Positions 45,021-55,479 of a DNA stretch of 64,000 nt are shown piece by piece. Every line of letters begins with the position of its first letter. Positions within the stretch are counted from its first letter, which is position 1. The stretch is from assembly GCA_963706685.1 (NCBI GenBank), contig CAVPMY010000005.1, positions 620,001 through 684,000 of the forward strand, read 5' to 3'. The translations under genes were made by a program, and so were the position numbers. The notes below the pieces were generated by a model. That model did not search any database and was not told where the DNA came from. It saw only the letters and a list, made by a program, of their open reading frames with translations. Source of the DNA: CADEEN01 sp963706685. Its GTDB lineage: Bacteria > Pseudomonadota > Gammaproteobacteria > Burkholderiales > Burkholderiaceae_C.

Positions 45021-45884
45021 CTACTCAACGCCCAATTGGCTGCGACGAAACACCTCGGTGCCAGCATGAAACCGCTCGAGAAACGACCCCTGCGACACAT
45101 CCGACAGGATCGGCCAACGTGGATCATCGCGTTGGCGCTGTATTTGTGACCGGTATTGCGCGAGCGCATCCAACTTGCGCGGCAGAACGGATCGAATATC
45201 GATACGGGTTCTACAACCCAACGCCAGTTCTGCGCTGTCGCGCAGCATTCTCGGCACGCCTGCTAGAAGTCCACGCAGCCCAGGCAACGCGCCGGTCCAG
45301 GGCCATGTATTCCACAGCCACACGGGGTACTCGAGCAATGTCACGGATTTCCCGTATCCGCGGATTGCAGCCGTGACGATCTCGTACGTCGCGACGTGAT
45401 CACGAAGGCGGTCGCGCCGATGCGGTACGAACACCTGCGAGGGCTGGTGTCGTTCAAGCAGTTCAGCAACGCGCTGTCGCGCTCGATTGGCGTGCTCGCC
45501 GAGGCGATTGTCCTCAAAGTCGAGGAAGGTGTAAGCCGATGGATCGAGGCCGAGTTGCCGCGACGCGTCGAGAGCTTCCGCACGCCGCATGTCGATCAGT
45601 GTCTGCGCGTCGACAAATTGCGCATGCGAGGTGCGACCGTCGGTCATGATCACGACCTGCAACGTTGCACCGGCCAGTGCCTTCAGCGCAATCGTGCCAC
45701 CGCAACCCAGCACTTCATCGTCCGGATGCGGCGCAAAAAAGAGCGCCGGCGCTCGCAATTCCAGCGCGGCCTGCCCGTCGACAGACCACTTGGCACCAGC
45801 GGCGAGCAATACCGTCGCAAGCCTGCCACGCATCGAACGTGCGGACGCGACTGCTGGATCCAAGGTCGATGCTGGAGGGTTCAT
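45021..45884 (-). CDS. PIG-L family deacetylase
   Basis: A 287-residue LmbE/PIG-L zinc-dependent N-deacetylase with the metal motif APHPDDEVLGCGG near residue 50 and the later RRDRLRDHVATYE segment that carries the third ligand His. Substrates of the family include N-acetylglucosamine conjugates and nucleotide sugars. Start MNPPASTLD was chosen over a longer frame that runs into the upstream intergenic region. It is divergent from the epimerase gene at 46064 and 98 bp away from the rfbF start. Confidence 0.85.
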   Translation of the reverse strand: MNPPASTLDPAVASARSMRGRLATVLLAAGAKWSVDGQAALELRAPALFFAPHPDDEVLGCGGTIALKALAGATLQVVIMTDGRTSHAQFVDAQTLIDMRRAEALDASRQLGLDPSAYTFLDFEDNRLGEHANRARQRVAELLERHQPSQVFVPHRRDRLRDHVATYEIVTAAIRGYGKSVTLLEYPVWLWNTWPWTGALPGLRGLLAGVPRMLRDSAELALGCRTRIDIRSVLPRKLDALAQYRSQIQRQRDDPRWPILSDVSQGSFLERFHAGTEVFRRSQLGVE

Positions 45885-46063
45885 CCCGCGGGGGTCCTGA
45901 CGAGACTGACCAGTGTATGTGCAGGCCGGCGCCCTGCGCCCCGACCCCCAACGCAAAGCGCGGCACTTCTCCCGCGATTGGCGGGTGTGGACACCTTCTA
46001 GTAGGGGGGGCGACATCGGAGGTCGACTGGCACAATCAATTGCTGCTAAGAACGGAGTTGCCG
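45885..46063. promoter_or_regulatory. divergent intergenic region with G-run element
   Basis: 179 bp between PIG-L (minus) and epimerase (plus) starts. It contains TCTAGTAGGGGGGGCG at 45998-46012, one of the recurrent G-run elements. TGGCAC-N6-TTGC at 46028-46043 resembles a sigma54 promoter but has one base too many in the spacer. Confidence 0.35.
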
Positions 46064-47014
46064 ATGGAATCGATACTTGTGACGGGCGGCGCGGGAAACG
46101 TCGGCAGTGCGCTGGTGAGGGTACTCGCGAGTCGCCCCGACACCGAGGTCGTGGTTGCCGACAATCTGCTGACAGGCAGCGCCGAGAAGATCCGCGGCGT
46201 GCCCAACCTCACCTTCGTCAAGGCCGACTGCAACGACTTCGACGACATTGCTTCGCTCTTCTATCGCTTCCATTTCACCCACGTTTTTCACTTCGCCGCG
46301 GTGGTCGGCGTGCAGCGCACACTCGCCAACCCGATGCTGGTATTGCGCGACATTGCCGGCATCGAGAACGTGCTGCGACTGTGCAAGAACACCGGCGTGC
46401 GGCGCGTCTACTACTCCTCGTCCTCCGAGGTCTACGGCGAGCCCTTCGAAATTCCGCAGAACGAGAGCACGACGCCGCTGAACTCGCGCCTGCCCTATGC
46501 GGTGGTCAAGAACGTTTGCGAGGTCTATCTGCGCACCTTCGAGCGCGAGTATGGCCTGCCCTACACCATCTTTCGTTTCTTCAACACCTACGGTCCGCGC
46601 CAGAGCGAAGACTTCGTGCTGCCGCGCTTTGTGCAGGCGGCGATGCGCGGCGATCCCCTGCTTGTCTACGGCGACGGTTCGCAGACGCGCACGTTCTGCT
46701 ATGTCGACGACACCGTCGAGACCTGCGTCAAAGCCCATGAGTCGAGTGTGTTCGAGAACGACGTGATCAACGTGGGCAGTGAAAGCGAAATCACGATCCT
46801 CGAACTCGCGCGCCTGGTCATCCGGATCGCCGAAAGCAGTTCGCGCGTCGAATTCCGGCCTCCGCTGGCCGAAGGCGACATGACGCGGCGCTGCCCCGAT
46901 ACAGCCAAGATGCGCCAACTGCTCGACCGGCCGCTGGTCCACCTCGAAGATGGCATTCGCCGCTTGCTCGAACATTACAGGGTGCAGGCGGCCGCGGTAG
47001 CGGCGCCACGCTGA
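46064..47014 (+). CDS. NAD-dependent nucleotide-sugar epimerase/dehydratase
   Basis: A 316-residue extended SDR: TGGAGNVGSALVRVL, YSSSSEVYGEP, YAVVKN (Tyr-x3-Lys) and RFFNTYGPRQSEDF. It resembles UDP-glucose 4-epimerase/UDP-glucuronate epimerase-type proteins, but the exact substrate is not readable. The ATG was chosen by the immediate Rossmann motif and a GGAG sequence 7 bp upstream; a much longer frame upstream overlaps the divergent PIG-L gene and is not coding. It starts the plus-strand run 46064-52572. Confidence 0.83.
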   Translation: MESILVTGGAGNVGSALVRVLASRPDTEVVVADNLLTGSAEKIRGVPNLTFVKADCNDFDDIASLFYRFHFTHVFHFAAVVGVQRTLANPMLVLRDIAGIENVLRLCKNTGVRRVYYSSSSEVYGEPFEIPQNESTTPLNSRLPYAVVKNVCEVYLRTFEREYGLPYTIFRFFNTYGPRQSEDFVLPRFVQAAMRGDPLLVYGDGSQTRTFCYVDDTVETCVKAHESSVFENDVINVGSESEITILELARLVIRIAESSSRVEFRPPLAEGDMTRRCPDTAKMRQLLDRPLVHLEDGIRRLLEHYRVQAAAVAAPR

Positions 47015-47026
47015 AGCAGGGTCGAT

Positions 47027-48262
47027 GTGAAGGTCGCCTACGTCACGCAGCCCCATGATGCCGTTCTGCCGCCGCGCCAGAACTCGATCGGGCTGATCAT
47101 CTACAACACGGCACTCGAAGTGGCGCCATCGGCGCAGGTCACGCTCTATTTGCGTGCAGGGGCCAGTGGCGCGCTGGCAAATGGATCGCCGCTGCAGGTG
47201 GCGTACGCACGGTCTTTGTCGGACAGGGTGTTGCAGTCCCTCGCCAATCGATGGCCGCGCTGGATGCGGCCGCAGTCGCTCGTCAATCGTGCCGATGCCT
47301 ACCTGGGCTGGGCCAGCGCAGTGGCCAAGGCACTGCGCGGCACGCCGGTCGACGTCGTGCACGTGATGAACTACTGGGGCTGGAGCCAGCGCTTGCGCGG
47401 CAACCGGCTCGTGCTCGAGATGCAGAGCGAGTGGCTTTCTCAGATGAACCGCGAGGCCGTGGCCGAACAGTTGCGGGCCGTGGACGCCGTCGTTGCGGTC
47501 AGCGGCCATGTCGAGCGACTTTTTCGTGCGGCGTTTCCCAGCTATCACGGCATCGTGGCGGTGGTCCCCAACGGCGTGGACATCGACCAATTCCGGCCTG
47601 CGTCCACGCCGAACGAGGATCTGGAGTCCCAGCGGCTACTCTACGTTGGGCGTGTCTCTCCTGAGAAGGGTGTGCATACGCTGCTGGAGGCCTTCAAGCT
47701 GGTTGCGGCGCGATTTCCGCGTGCGCACCTTGACCTGGTCGGTGGCCGCGGAGCCATGCCAATGCGTTTGCTGGTCTCGCTGTCGGACGATCCGCTGGTG
47801 CGCTCGCTCGAACGTTTCTATGCGCCCGACGGCAGCTCCGACTACCCTGAACGGCTCGATGCGCTCGTTCGTGAGGCTGGCCTCGAAGACCGCGTGACCT
47901 TCCACAGCTATCTGCCGCACAAGGAAATCATCTCCTACTACCAGCGGGCCAGCATCGTCGTGAATCCGTCGCTCAGTGAAACCTTCGGCATCTCCATCGT
48001 CGAAGGCATGGCCTGCGGCGTGCCCGTGGTCGCAACGCGTATCGGCGGCATGCTCGACACCGTCGTCGACGAGGTCGGCCGCGCCGTACCGCCAGAAGAT
48101 CCGGAGCGCCTTGCGCAGGCGATGTGCGAAATCCTCGAGGACCGCGCGCTGGCTCGGCGAATGGGTGCGGCCGGTCGTCAGCGCGCGATCACGAAGTTCA
48201 CCTGGAAGGCACGCGCGAACCGATTGCTCGATGTCTATCAGCGCGTCTGCAATGCGAAATGA
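47027..48262 (+). CDS. family 4 glycosyltransferase
   Basis: A 411-residue GT4 enzyme. N-terminal half: MKVAYVTQPHDAVLPPRQNS and VDVVHVMNYWGWSQ; link VVPNGVDIDQFRPAS; donor half: LLYVGRVSPEKGVHTLLEAF and the Glu-x7-Glu motif ETFGISIVEGMACGVPVV. Sugar unknown. It starts 12 bp after the epimerase stop, and its own stop is overlapped by or adjacent to the start of the next gene, so the three are probably one operon. Confidence 0.87.
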   Translation: MKVAYVTQPHDAVLPPRQNSIGLIIYNTALEVAPSAQVTLYLRAGASGALANGSPLQVAYARSLSDRVLQSLANRWPRWMRPQSLVNRADAYLGWASAVAKALRGTPVDVVHVMNYWGWSQRLRGNRLVLEMQSEWLSQMNREAVAEQLRAVDAVVAVSGHVERLFRAAFPSYHGIVAVVPNGVDIDQFRPASTPNEDLESQRLLYVGRVSPEKGVHTLLEAFKLVAARFPRAHLDLVGGRGAMPMRLLVSLSDDPLVRSLERFYAPDGSSDYPERLDALVREAGLEDRVTFHSYLPHKEIISYYQRASIVVNPSLSETFGISIVEGMACGVPVVATRIGGMLDTVVDEVGRAVPPEDPERLAQAMCEILEDRALARRMGAAGRQRAITKFTWKARANRLLDVYQRVCNAK

Positions 48263-48269
48263 GTACTTG

Positions 48270-50429
48270 ATGCCTATGACCTCGACATTTCAACGATCGT
48301 CGTTCGCCGCAGACGGGCCAGCGCACGCCACGGCGGCAAGTCCTTTGGGCGCTGTTGCGCCGGTCATGGCAGGCGAAGACTTTGACCAGCCCAGGCGTGC
48401 CGGCACGGTGATCGGCTCTGCCGACGCGCAAGGCGCATTGCGCAGGGGCGTCGACACGGAGGGCGTCATCGGCATCGACAACGGTGCGTTGCGGATCGCA
48501 CCGCTGATCGAACCCGGCTGGGGCCGCGCCGGCATTGCCTATGGACCTTTCGAGCGATGCAACGGTCGCACGTTTGCGGTCTTCATGGTCAATTGCCACA
48601 ACACATCGCAGTCGGAGAATCTGCAAGAAAGCTTTCGCGACCGCTTCGATCGCTGGCTGCGTGGACCCGAGCTTTACAGCCGCACGCGGCGGCTGGTGCA
48701 GTGGCTGTTGAGCAAGCGCAAGGCTCGGATGCTGCGGCAGTGGCAATGGTGGCGTCGCATTGCGGTCTCTGCATCGCCTGTCCCGCGCATTGACGAAAAC
48801 CTGGCCATCGGATGGTTTGCCAGCGAGGTACCCGCAGATCCATTGTCCGAAGGCAATGGGCTGATCATGCACGCGACCGGCGCCGAAAACGGCGAGCTGT
48901 GGGCACGCGTGGGCAACTCGATGCTGCCGACAATCCGCAGCATCCAGAACCTGCAGATTCACTATGTTGTCGTTCTGCGCGAACGTGGCGCTGCTTATTA
49001 CGCGTCGTCGGTGGAAGGCGGCAACGGCCTCGGGGTCTATCCGAACATGCGCCTGCTGGCCATCGACGCGTTCAACGACGAACCGTCGGTGCATGCGGGG
49101 ATCTTCCAGGCCGCGCTCGGCCAGATCGGGTTTCGACTCGACACGCGCATTTACGGCACCCGCGTCGTCGACATCCCAGAGTGGGGCACGTGGTTCGGAA
49201 CGGCCCATGCAGCGGACCGCCTTGAAGGTAGCGGCACGTTGTCGGGCTCGACCGCTGACGTGGGCGGAAAGTGGCGGGTCAGCGCTGGACAGTTTGATCG
49301 CAGCGCTGATGGCGCAATGGCCGTGGCGGACAGCAGCGTCGCACTGCTTCAAGTCGATCAGCCGTCGGGCCTCGTCCATGTCGTCATTCAAGGGGGTTCG
49401 CAGGAAGCGTGCGCTGCCGGTCTGATCTGGCGTCATGCCGATGCAGACAACTTCTGGCAGCTGACGGCAAGCGCATCGGGATGCGAACTCACGCTGCACG
49501 AGGCCGGGCATGCGTCGATGATCGCGCGCACTGATGCCGTGCGGCTCGAGGCGGACAAGCTGCACTCCATGCAGGTGGCGGATGAAGGGTCCCGGTTCAG
49601 CCTCTTCCTGGACGGGGTACTGTTGTTCGACACGCGCTTTGCCGACGATAGGTTGTCAGGCGCCACGGGGGTCGGTATTGCCGTGCCTGCCGGCTACAAA
49701 GGCGTTCGACTGACTCGCTTCGAAGCGCACCCGATGGCCTGCCGGCTTCCCGCGGCGATCGATCAGGGCAAGCCATGGTGGCGCCTTGGGCAGACAGACG
49801 TTGTCACGGACGACTTCGAGGGGCCAGCAGGCCATCTGGACGGCAGGCCAACGAAGTTCGGCGCGCAGACTTGGCAACGGATCATTGGTGACGGCCACAT
49901 CGACATCACAGGCAATGGCAGCGCAAAGTTTCGTGCCAATCCCACGCAGCGCAGCCCAGGTCGGCTGGCCTACACGGTGGACTGGACCCACCCCGAGTTC
50001 GCCGACCTCGAAGTCGAAATCACCCCGCCTGGTACCGGCCCTGGCCAGGGTGAGCATGGGTTGTGCGGATTCATCCTCTGGCAGGATCCCGACAACTACG
50101 TGATGCTGAATATCTGGCGCAATCAGGTCTACGATGGCGCATCGATCTCCACGTTTTTTCAGCTCGATGGCTTCGAGGATCTATACGACGCCATCTGGGC
50201 CAATGTCGGTAATCGGGTCTATTGGGGCCGTCCGCACAGGTTGCGCATCGCGTTCGACGGTATGCACTACATGGCCCTCGTCGACGACGAGCCGGTGCTC
50301 TACCGCGCGCTGACCGACGTGTACCCGGACGCAAAACGGTTGCAGATCCGCCGTGTCGGGCTGCTGGGCAATTGGGAATGGGGCACCGACACCGGAAGTG
50401 CACTGCGCCGATTCCGCGCACGGGTCTGA
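48270..50429 (+). CDS. large protein of unknown function with concanavalin-like C-terminal half
   Basis: A ~719-residue protein I cannot name. There is no signal peptide. Residues about 70-330 form a conserved-looking block with RTFAVFMVNCHNTSQSEN, FRDRFDRWLRGPELYSR and ENGELWARVGNSMLP. From about 330 on, LamG/concanavalin-like beta-sandwich segments appear (GLIWRHADADNFWQLT, FSLFLDGVLLFDTRF, CGFILWQDPDNYVMLNIW, RLRIAFDGMHYMALVDDEPV). The start is ambiguous among ATGs at 48252, 48270 and 48276. It lies between a GT4 gene and an FkbM methyltransferase gene, so a role in making or binding the polysaccharide is likely but undefined. Confidence 0.7.
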   Translation: MPMTSTFQRSSFAADGPAHATAASPLGAVAPVMAGEDFDQPRRAGTVIGSADAQGALRRGVDTEGVIGIDNGALRIAPLIEPGWGRAGIAYGPFERCNGRTFAVFMVNCHNTSQSENLQESFRDRFDRWLRGPELYSRTRRLVQWLLSKRKARMLRQWQWWRRIAVSASPVPRIDENLAIGWFASEVPADPLSEGNGLIMHATGAENGELWARVGNSMLPTIRSIQNLQIHYVVVLRERGAAYYASSVEGGNGLGVYPNMRLLAIDAFNDEPSVHAGIFQAALGQIGFRLDTRIYGTRVVDIPEWGTWFGTAHAADRLEGSGTLSGSTADVGGKWRVSAGQFDRSADGAMAVADSSVALLQVDQPSGLVHVVIQGGSQEACAAGLIWRHADADNFWQLTASASGCELTLHEAGHASMIARTDAVRLEADKLHSMQVADEGSRFSLFLDGVLLFDTRFADDRLSGATGVGIAVPAGYKGVRLTRFEAHPMACRLPAAIDQGKPWWRLGQTDVVTDDFEGPAGHLDGRPTKFGAQTWQRIIGDGHIDITGNGSAKFRANPTQRSPGRLAYTVDWTHPEFADLEVEITPPGTGPGQGEHGLCGFILWQDPDNYVMLNIWRNQVYDGASISTFFQLDGFEDLYDAIWANVGNRVYWGRPHRLRIAFDGMHYMALVDDEPVLYRALTDVYPDAKRLQIRRVGLLGNWEWGTDTGSALRRFRARV

Positions 50430-50443
50430 ACCGAGGATTGACC

Positions 50444-51205
50444 ATGGAACTGAACCATCTCCTCGCGCGTCTGCTCAAGCGAACCGGCATCACACCGCCG
50501 GACACCATCGTTGTCGGTCCAGGCCGGGGCCTGCGCTTCGATCCGGGTCCGTCGAACGCCGACTACGCCTCGGGCGACAACGAGTTGCCTGTCCAGCAGG
50601 CGCTGGTAGACCATTTAAGACCGGGGACTGTGTTCTATGACGTCGGCGCGAATGTCGGATTCCTGACCGTGCTCGGCGCGCGCCTGGTCGGCCCGCAGGG
50701 CACGGTGTATGCCTTCGAGCCGGTGGCCTCGAACGTCGGCTACGTCAATCAGAACTGTCAAGCCAACGGATTCAAGCAAGTGCAGGTCATTGAGAAGGCC
50801 GTGTCCAACCGCAGTGGCAAGGGCGAGTTGAACCTGGCGGCGTACTCAGGCGGTGCTGCATTGGCCAGCGTCGAAGCGCCACCGGACGCGGCCGGCACGC
50901 AGACAGTCGATGTCGTCACCATCGACGATGCAATCGCGCGCGATGGCCTCAAGCCACCGGATGTCGTGAAGATCGATGTCGAGGGCGCCGAACTCGAGGT
51001 GCTGCAGGGCATGGTGATGACGGCGAAGCGACACCGTCCGGTGGTCATCGTCGAAGTCGATGCCGCCGAGGTCGGCCTGCTCCGGCGCAAGCAGGCCGCC
51101 TGTGAACAATGGCTGCGCGACCATGGATACCAAGTTCGCGAATTGCCGGACTCCTACGCCGGTATCCGCTGGCTTGTCAAGCATATTGTCGCCACAGCTG
51201 CCTGA
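50444..51205 (+). CDS. FkbM family methyltransferase
   Basis: A 253-residue SAM-dependent methyltransferase with the FkbM signatures FYDVGANVGFLTVLGARLVG and VVKIDVEGAELEVLQGM. FkbM enzymes O-methylate small molecules and glycans; here a sugar hydroxyl is the likely target. A GAGG ribosome-binding site precedes the ATG, 14 bp after the previous stop. The next gene starts 11 bp downstream. Confidence 0.85.
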   Translation: MELNHLLARLLKRTGITPPDTIVVGPGRGLRFDPGPSNADYASGDNELPVQQALVDHLRPGTVFYDVGANVGFLTVLGARLVGPQGTVYAFEPVASNVGYVNQNCQANGFKQVQVIEKAVSNRSGKGELNLAAYSGGAALASVEAPPDAAGTQTVDVVTIDDAIARDGLKPPDVVKIDVEGAELEVLQGMVMTAKRHRPVVIVEVDAAEVGLLRRKQAACEQWLRDHGYQVRELPDSYAGIRWLVKHIVATAA

Positions 51206-51216
51206 GCAACCGCACC

Positions 51217-52572
51217 GTGCTGACCGCCGCGTTCCTCGCAGAGTTGCATTGTCCCTACTGCGGGTCAGCGCTTGTCATCGAGCGGATGCTGGCATCTCGC
51301 GCCGAGCTGATCGAACACGGCGTCGTGCGCTGCGGCTGCTATCGATACCCCGTCATCGACGGCATCTTGATCCTGAAGCAGCAGTCGGGACCAGCCGACA
51401 CGCACGATGCGCGAGTGGCGCACCTCCTGGCGGGAGAAGTCGATCAGGCGCGACATCACGCGATGCATGTCGATGCACCACTTGCGGCCGGACCCGGACG
51501 CGTGCATCGCATTCTTCAGCGCGCCGCTACGCGAGGCGTGCCGATGGCCGGCGCGTTGACGCGCTGGCAATCGACCCGTTCAGACGCCCCCTTGTCGAGC
51601 GCAGACACGGCATTTGCCGAGTTGCTGCAAACGCTCCGACCTGGCCTGTACGGACAGTACCTCTATCAGCGCTACGCCAACAACAGCTTTCTTGCGTCCG
51701 TTGCGCCATTGCTCCTGTTTGGCGATCTGGAGCCGGGCCAGCGGGTGCTCGAGCTGGCGTGCGGGATCGGCCACTCGGCCTTCCTGATGCAGTCGCTGTT
51801 CCCGCATCTGCCGCTCGTCGCCACCGACCACGATTTTGTGAACCTGTCGATCGCGAAGCGTCACTTCGTTCCCAACGCCCAACTGGTGTGCCTGGATGCG
51901 GAGGCGCCGCTGCCCTTCGCCGAGCGAACGTTCGGCGGCATCTTCTGCCTTGATGGATTCCACTATCTGCGCTCCAAAGTGGCACTGGCCAAGGAGTTGA
52001 ATCGCGTCACTGATGAGAAGGCCCTGTGGCTGTTCCCTCATCTTCACAACGCCCGAGCGGAGAACTTCAATCCAGGCATACCTCTCGAACCGGAACAATA
52101 CGGATTCTGCTTCGCCGATGTACCGCACCGGATCTTTCGGGAGGGTTCATTGTTGAGCGACTTTCACAGCGAAGGTGTACTCCGGCTCGATAGCGTGCCT
52201 GCCGCGCAAGAGCTTGCCCAAGCGCAGAACCTCACGCTGATCGGCACGCGTCGCATAGACTTTTGGCGCTCCCGTTTCGATCTGGTGTCACGTTTGGCCA
52301 GTCATCCGCACAAGCTTCTCGTCAACCCGATCTACCGCATTCATGCGGGCGATGCCGTTACTCGCTTGACCTTGTCGTGGCCCAGCACCCGGCTGCGTGA
52401 CGAGTGCCGTGAGGTCGAGGACTACCTGCCGGAATCGTGCGATCTCGATACCGCGCTGCTGCGGCGCCTGCGCGCCGGTGAGCTCCGCGACGCTGATCTG
52501 CCTCTTGTGCAGAACCTTGCGCGCAAGTTCGTGCTGGTCAATCTGCCGCCGACTGCCTACAACAAGTCCTGA
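51217..52572 (+). CDS. class I SAM methyltransferase with N-terminal zinc-ribbon
   Basis: A 451-residue protein. The N-terminus has a CPYCGSAL motif followed by RCGCYRYPVIDGILIL, a Trm112-like zinc-ribbon pattern. Residues about 175-300 are a methyltransferase domain (VLELACGIGHSAFLMQSLFP; PFAERTFGGIFCLDGFHYL). The C-terminal 150 residues are unassigned. I infer a GTG start (VLTAAFLAELHCPYCG), 11 bp after the FkbM stop; earlier in-frame codons overlap that gene. Substrate unknown. Confidence 0.72.
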   Translation: MLTAAFLAELHCPYCGSALVIERMLASRAELIEHGVVRCGCYRYPVIDGILILKQQSGPADTHDARVAHLLAGEVDQARHHAMHVDAPLAAGPGRVHRILQRAATRGVPMAGALTRWQSTRSDAPLSSADTAFAELLQTLRPGLYGQYLYQRYANNSFLASVAPLLLFGDLEPGQRVLELACGIGHSAFLMQSLFPHLPLVATDHDFVNLSIAKRHFVPNAQLVCLDAEAPLPFAERTFGGIFCLDGFHYLRSKVALAKELNRVTDEKALWLFPHLHNARAENFNPGIPLEPEQYGFCFADVPHRIFREGSLLSDFHSEGVLRLDSVPAAQELAQAQNLTLIGTRRIDFWRSRFDLVSRLASHPHKLLVNPIYRIHAGDAVTRLTLSWPSTRLRDECREVEDYLPESCDLDTALLRRLRAGELRDADLPLVQNLARKFVLVNLPPTAYNKS

Positions 52573-52578
52573 ACGACC

Positions 52579-52609
52579 GCTGCCGCTGGAACACCGTCCC
52601 AGTGGCAGC
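52579..52609. terminator. hairpin between convergent genes
   Basis: GCTGCCGCTGG pairs with CCAGTGGCAGC (11 bp with one G-T pair, 9-nt loop) in the 68-bp gap between the convergent methyltransferase and LamG/Fn3 genes. There is no T-run, so it may act as a bidirectional or Rho-assisted terminator. Confidence 0.5.
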
Positions 52610-52649
52610 CGACGGGCCAAGGCAGGCCCACGCTCGTCTATCAGGGCGT

Positions 52650-53345
52650 GATGCTCAACGAGTACTTGTTGGCGATGTAGGTCTTGACGGCAGCATGCTC
52701 GGCGGCCGAGAGCTTGCGGTTGTAAAGGATGATCTCGGCGATATCGCCCTGGAACATGCCGTCGCTCCAATACGACTTCCCGATGTAGTTGAGTGAGCGT
52801 GTCGCCACCGGGGGTACATAGACGTTCTGGCCAAGCAAAGCGACGCCGTTCTTCGTTACCTCGGCATAGCTGAGGTTGCCGGCGGCACCGCCGTCCTGTT
52901 GCACCGAAATGAGCGACGCCTCACCTACAGCAAGCCCGCTGGGCGTATTGAACCAGCTGAACGTACCGCTCGCGTTGGTGTTGAAGAACTGAAAGCCCGC
53001 GGTATCACCGGCTCGGCCCAGGCCAATGTTCTGTTGACCGGCGCCGTTGCCGAGCGTCACGATCTTGAAGCCGTAGCTCAACCCGTTCGGGCGCATCACC
53101 ACATATAACGACATGCCAGCGGTGAAGTCCTGGAAGCCGCTGGGCAGAGTGAAGTGGTCATCCACGCCGTCGAAGCGCAGCACGGGCCTGCCATTGATCG
53201 CGCTGGTCATGAGGACTGGCGTCGTGATGCCACTGGCCACTGCGTGCCGTGCATTGCCGGAGATGTCCGACCAGGAAGTCACTGCCGCGCCGTTGGCGAA
53301 CTGCAGCGCCGCCGTCTGTGCGTCCAGTACCAGGAAACGTCCAGC
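52650..53345 (-). repeat. LamG-coding repeat unit 3
   Basis: About 700 bp, closely similar at DNA level to 53930-54640 and 55480-56190. It encodes the last LamG-like domain and the end of the protein (YIANKYSLSITP). Confidence 0.75.
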
Positions 53346-53929
53346 TGCCGGCAGCGCGGGATCCGGGCCCGGCAGCACCACCGCCGGTGTTGCCGAAACT
53401 TGCTGGGAATCAACCGATACCAGCGTGGCGTTGAATGCGCGCACGACGTAGTAGTAAGTCGTGCCGTTGGTCAGCCCAGTGTCCGCGTGGTTTGTGGTCG
53501 TCGGCGACGCAATCAGCGCATAGGGCCCACCAGAGGTCGTGCCACGGTAGACGCGGTAGCCGGTTGCCCCACCGACAGCGCTCCAGGTCACTGTCACAGC
53601 AGCATTGCTCGCGGCGGCGCCCACTCCGGTAGGCGCCGCAAGCGCCGTCAGGTTCGGCGTGGCCGAGACTTGCTCGGAGTTGACCGACTCCAGGCTCGCG
53701 TTGAAGGCACGCACAACATAGTAGTAGGTCGAGCCGTTGCTCAAGCCGGTATCCGTGTAGCTCGTGCCCGCCGGGCTGGCGATCTGCGTGTAGGGCCCAC
53801 CCGCGGTGGTACTGCGCAGCACGCGGTATCCAGTTGCCGTACTCACTGCCGCCCAGCTCAACGCCACCGAGCCATTGCCTGCGCTCGCGGCAACGCCAGA
53901 CGGCGCCCCCAATACCGGCGCCGTGCCGC

Positions 53930-54640
53930 CCATGGTCAACCCGTACTTGTTGGCGACGTAAGTCTGGACAGCGGCGTTTTCCTGGCTCGACAGCTTGCGG
54001 TTGTAGAGGATGATTTCGGCGATGTCGCCCTGGAACATGCCCTCGTTCCAGTAGGTCTTGGCAATGTAGTTGAGCGAACGCGTCGCCACCGGGGGCACGA
54101 AAACTTGTTGCCCGAGCAGCGAAACGCCATTCTTGACCACCTCCGCGTAGCTGAGGCTGCCCGCGACACCACCGTCCTGCTGTACGGAAATCAGCGAAGT
54201 CTCGCCCGCGGTCAGACCGCTGGTGGTGTTGAACCAACTGTATTCGCCGCCGGCATTGGTATTGAAGAACTGGAAGCCGGAGGTCTGGCCGGCGCGGCCC
54301 AGGCCGATGTTCTGTGCACCGGCACCGTTGCCGAGCGCGACGATCTTGAAGCTGTTGGTCAGTACGCTCGGGCGCATCACCACATACAGCGACATGCCTG
54401 CAGTGAAATCCTGGAAGCCGCTGGGCAATGTGAAATGGTCATCGACGCCGTCAAAACGCAGTACCGGCTTGCCATTGATCGTGTTGGTTGCGAGGACCGG
54501 CGTCGTCGCACCGCTGGCCGCGGCGTGGCGAGCGTTACCCGATATGTCAGACCACGTCGTGACGGCCGCCCCGTTGCTGAACTGCAGCGCCGCCGTCTGC
54601 GCGTCAAGCACCAGGAAACGACCGGCCGCGGGCAGTGCGG
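53930..54640 (-). repeat. LamG-coding repeat unit 2
   Basis: The middle copy; it shares long stretches with copy 3, for example the region encoding VLDAQTAALQF and WSDISGNARHA. Boundaries are approximate. Confidence 0.75.
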
Positions 54641-55479
54641 GATCTGGCGTGGGCAGAGGAGCACTCGGCGTTGCCGACACCTGCAGCGAGTTGGTCGACT
54701 CGAGGCTGGCATTGAAGGCGCGTACGACGTAGAAATACGTCGTGCCATTGGTCAGCCCGGCGTCGGCGTAGCTTGCAGTGCTCGCCGACGCCACCAGCGT
54801 GTAAGGCCCGCCTGAGGTCGTGCCGCGGTAGACGCGGTAGCCGGTGGCTCCGCTGACCGCGCCCCAGCTCAATCCCACCGAGCCGTTGCCCGCAGTGGCC
54901 GCGACGCCGCTCGGGGCCGCCGGCGGCGCGACGCTCGGTGTTGCCGAGACCTGTTGGGAGTTGATCGACTCGAGCGTGGCATTGAATGCGCGCACGACGT
55001 AGTAATAGGTCGTGCCGTTGGTCAGACCGGTGTTGGTGTAGGTCCTGGCCGTGCCGGAAGCGATCTGCGTGTACGGGCCACCCGACGTAGCGCCTCGGTA
55101 GACGCGGTAGCCGGTGGCCCCGGTGACAGCGCCCCAACTCAATGCCACCGAGGCATTGCCGGCGGTTGCGACCACTGCCGCGGGAGGTGCCAGCGACGCT
55201 GCGCTCGGCCTGGCCGATACCTGCTGGGAGTTGACCGATTCGAGCGTCGCATTGAACGCGCGCACTACGTAGTAGTAGGTCGTGCCGTTGGTCAGTCCGG
55301 TATTGGCGTAACTGGTGGCCGTCGGCGAGGTCACGAGCGTGTAGGGCCCACCCGAGGTCGTGCCACGGTACACGCGGTAGCCGCTGGCACCCTCGACCGC
55401 GCTCCAACTCAGCGACGCCGAGGCATTGCCGGCCGAGGCGACCAGATTGGTGGGCGTGCCCAACGTGGGCGTCGAGCCG

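Noticed and set aside
46028..46043. Sigma54 promoter TGGCAC...TTGC before the epimerase gene
   Set aside because: The spacer is one base longer than the strict requirement and the site would leave only a few bases of leader; no other sigma54 box was found in the locus.
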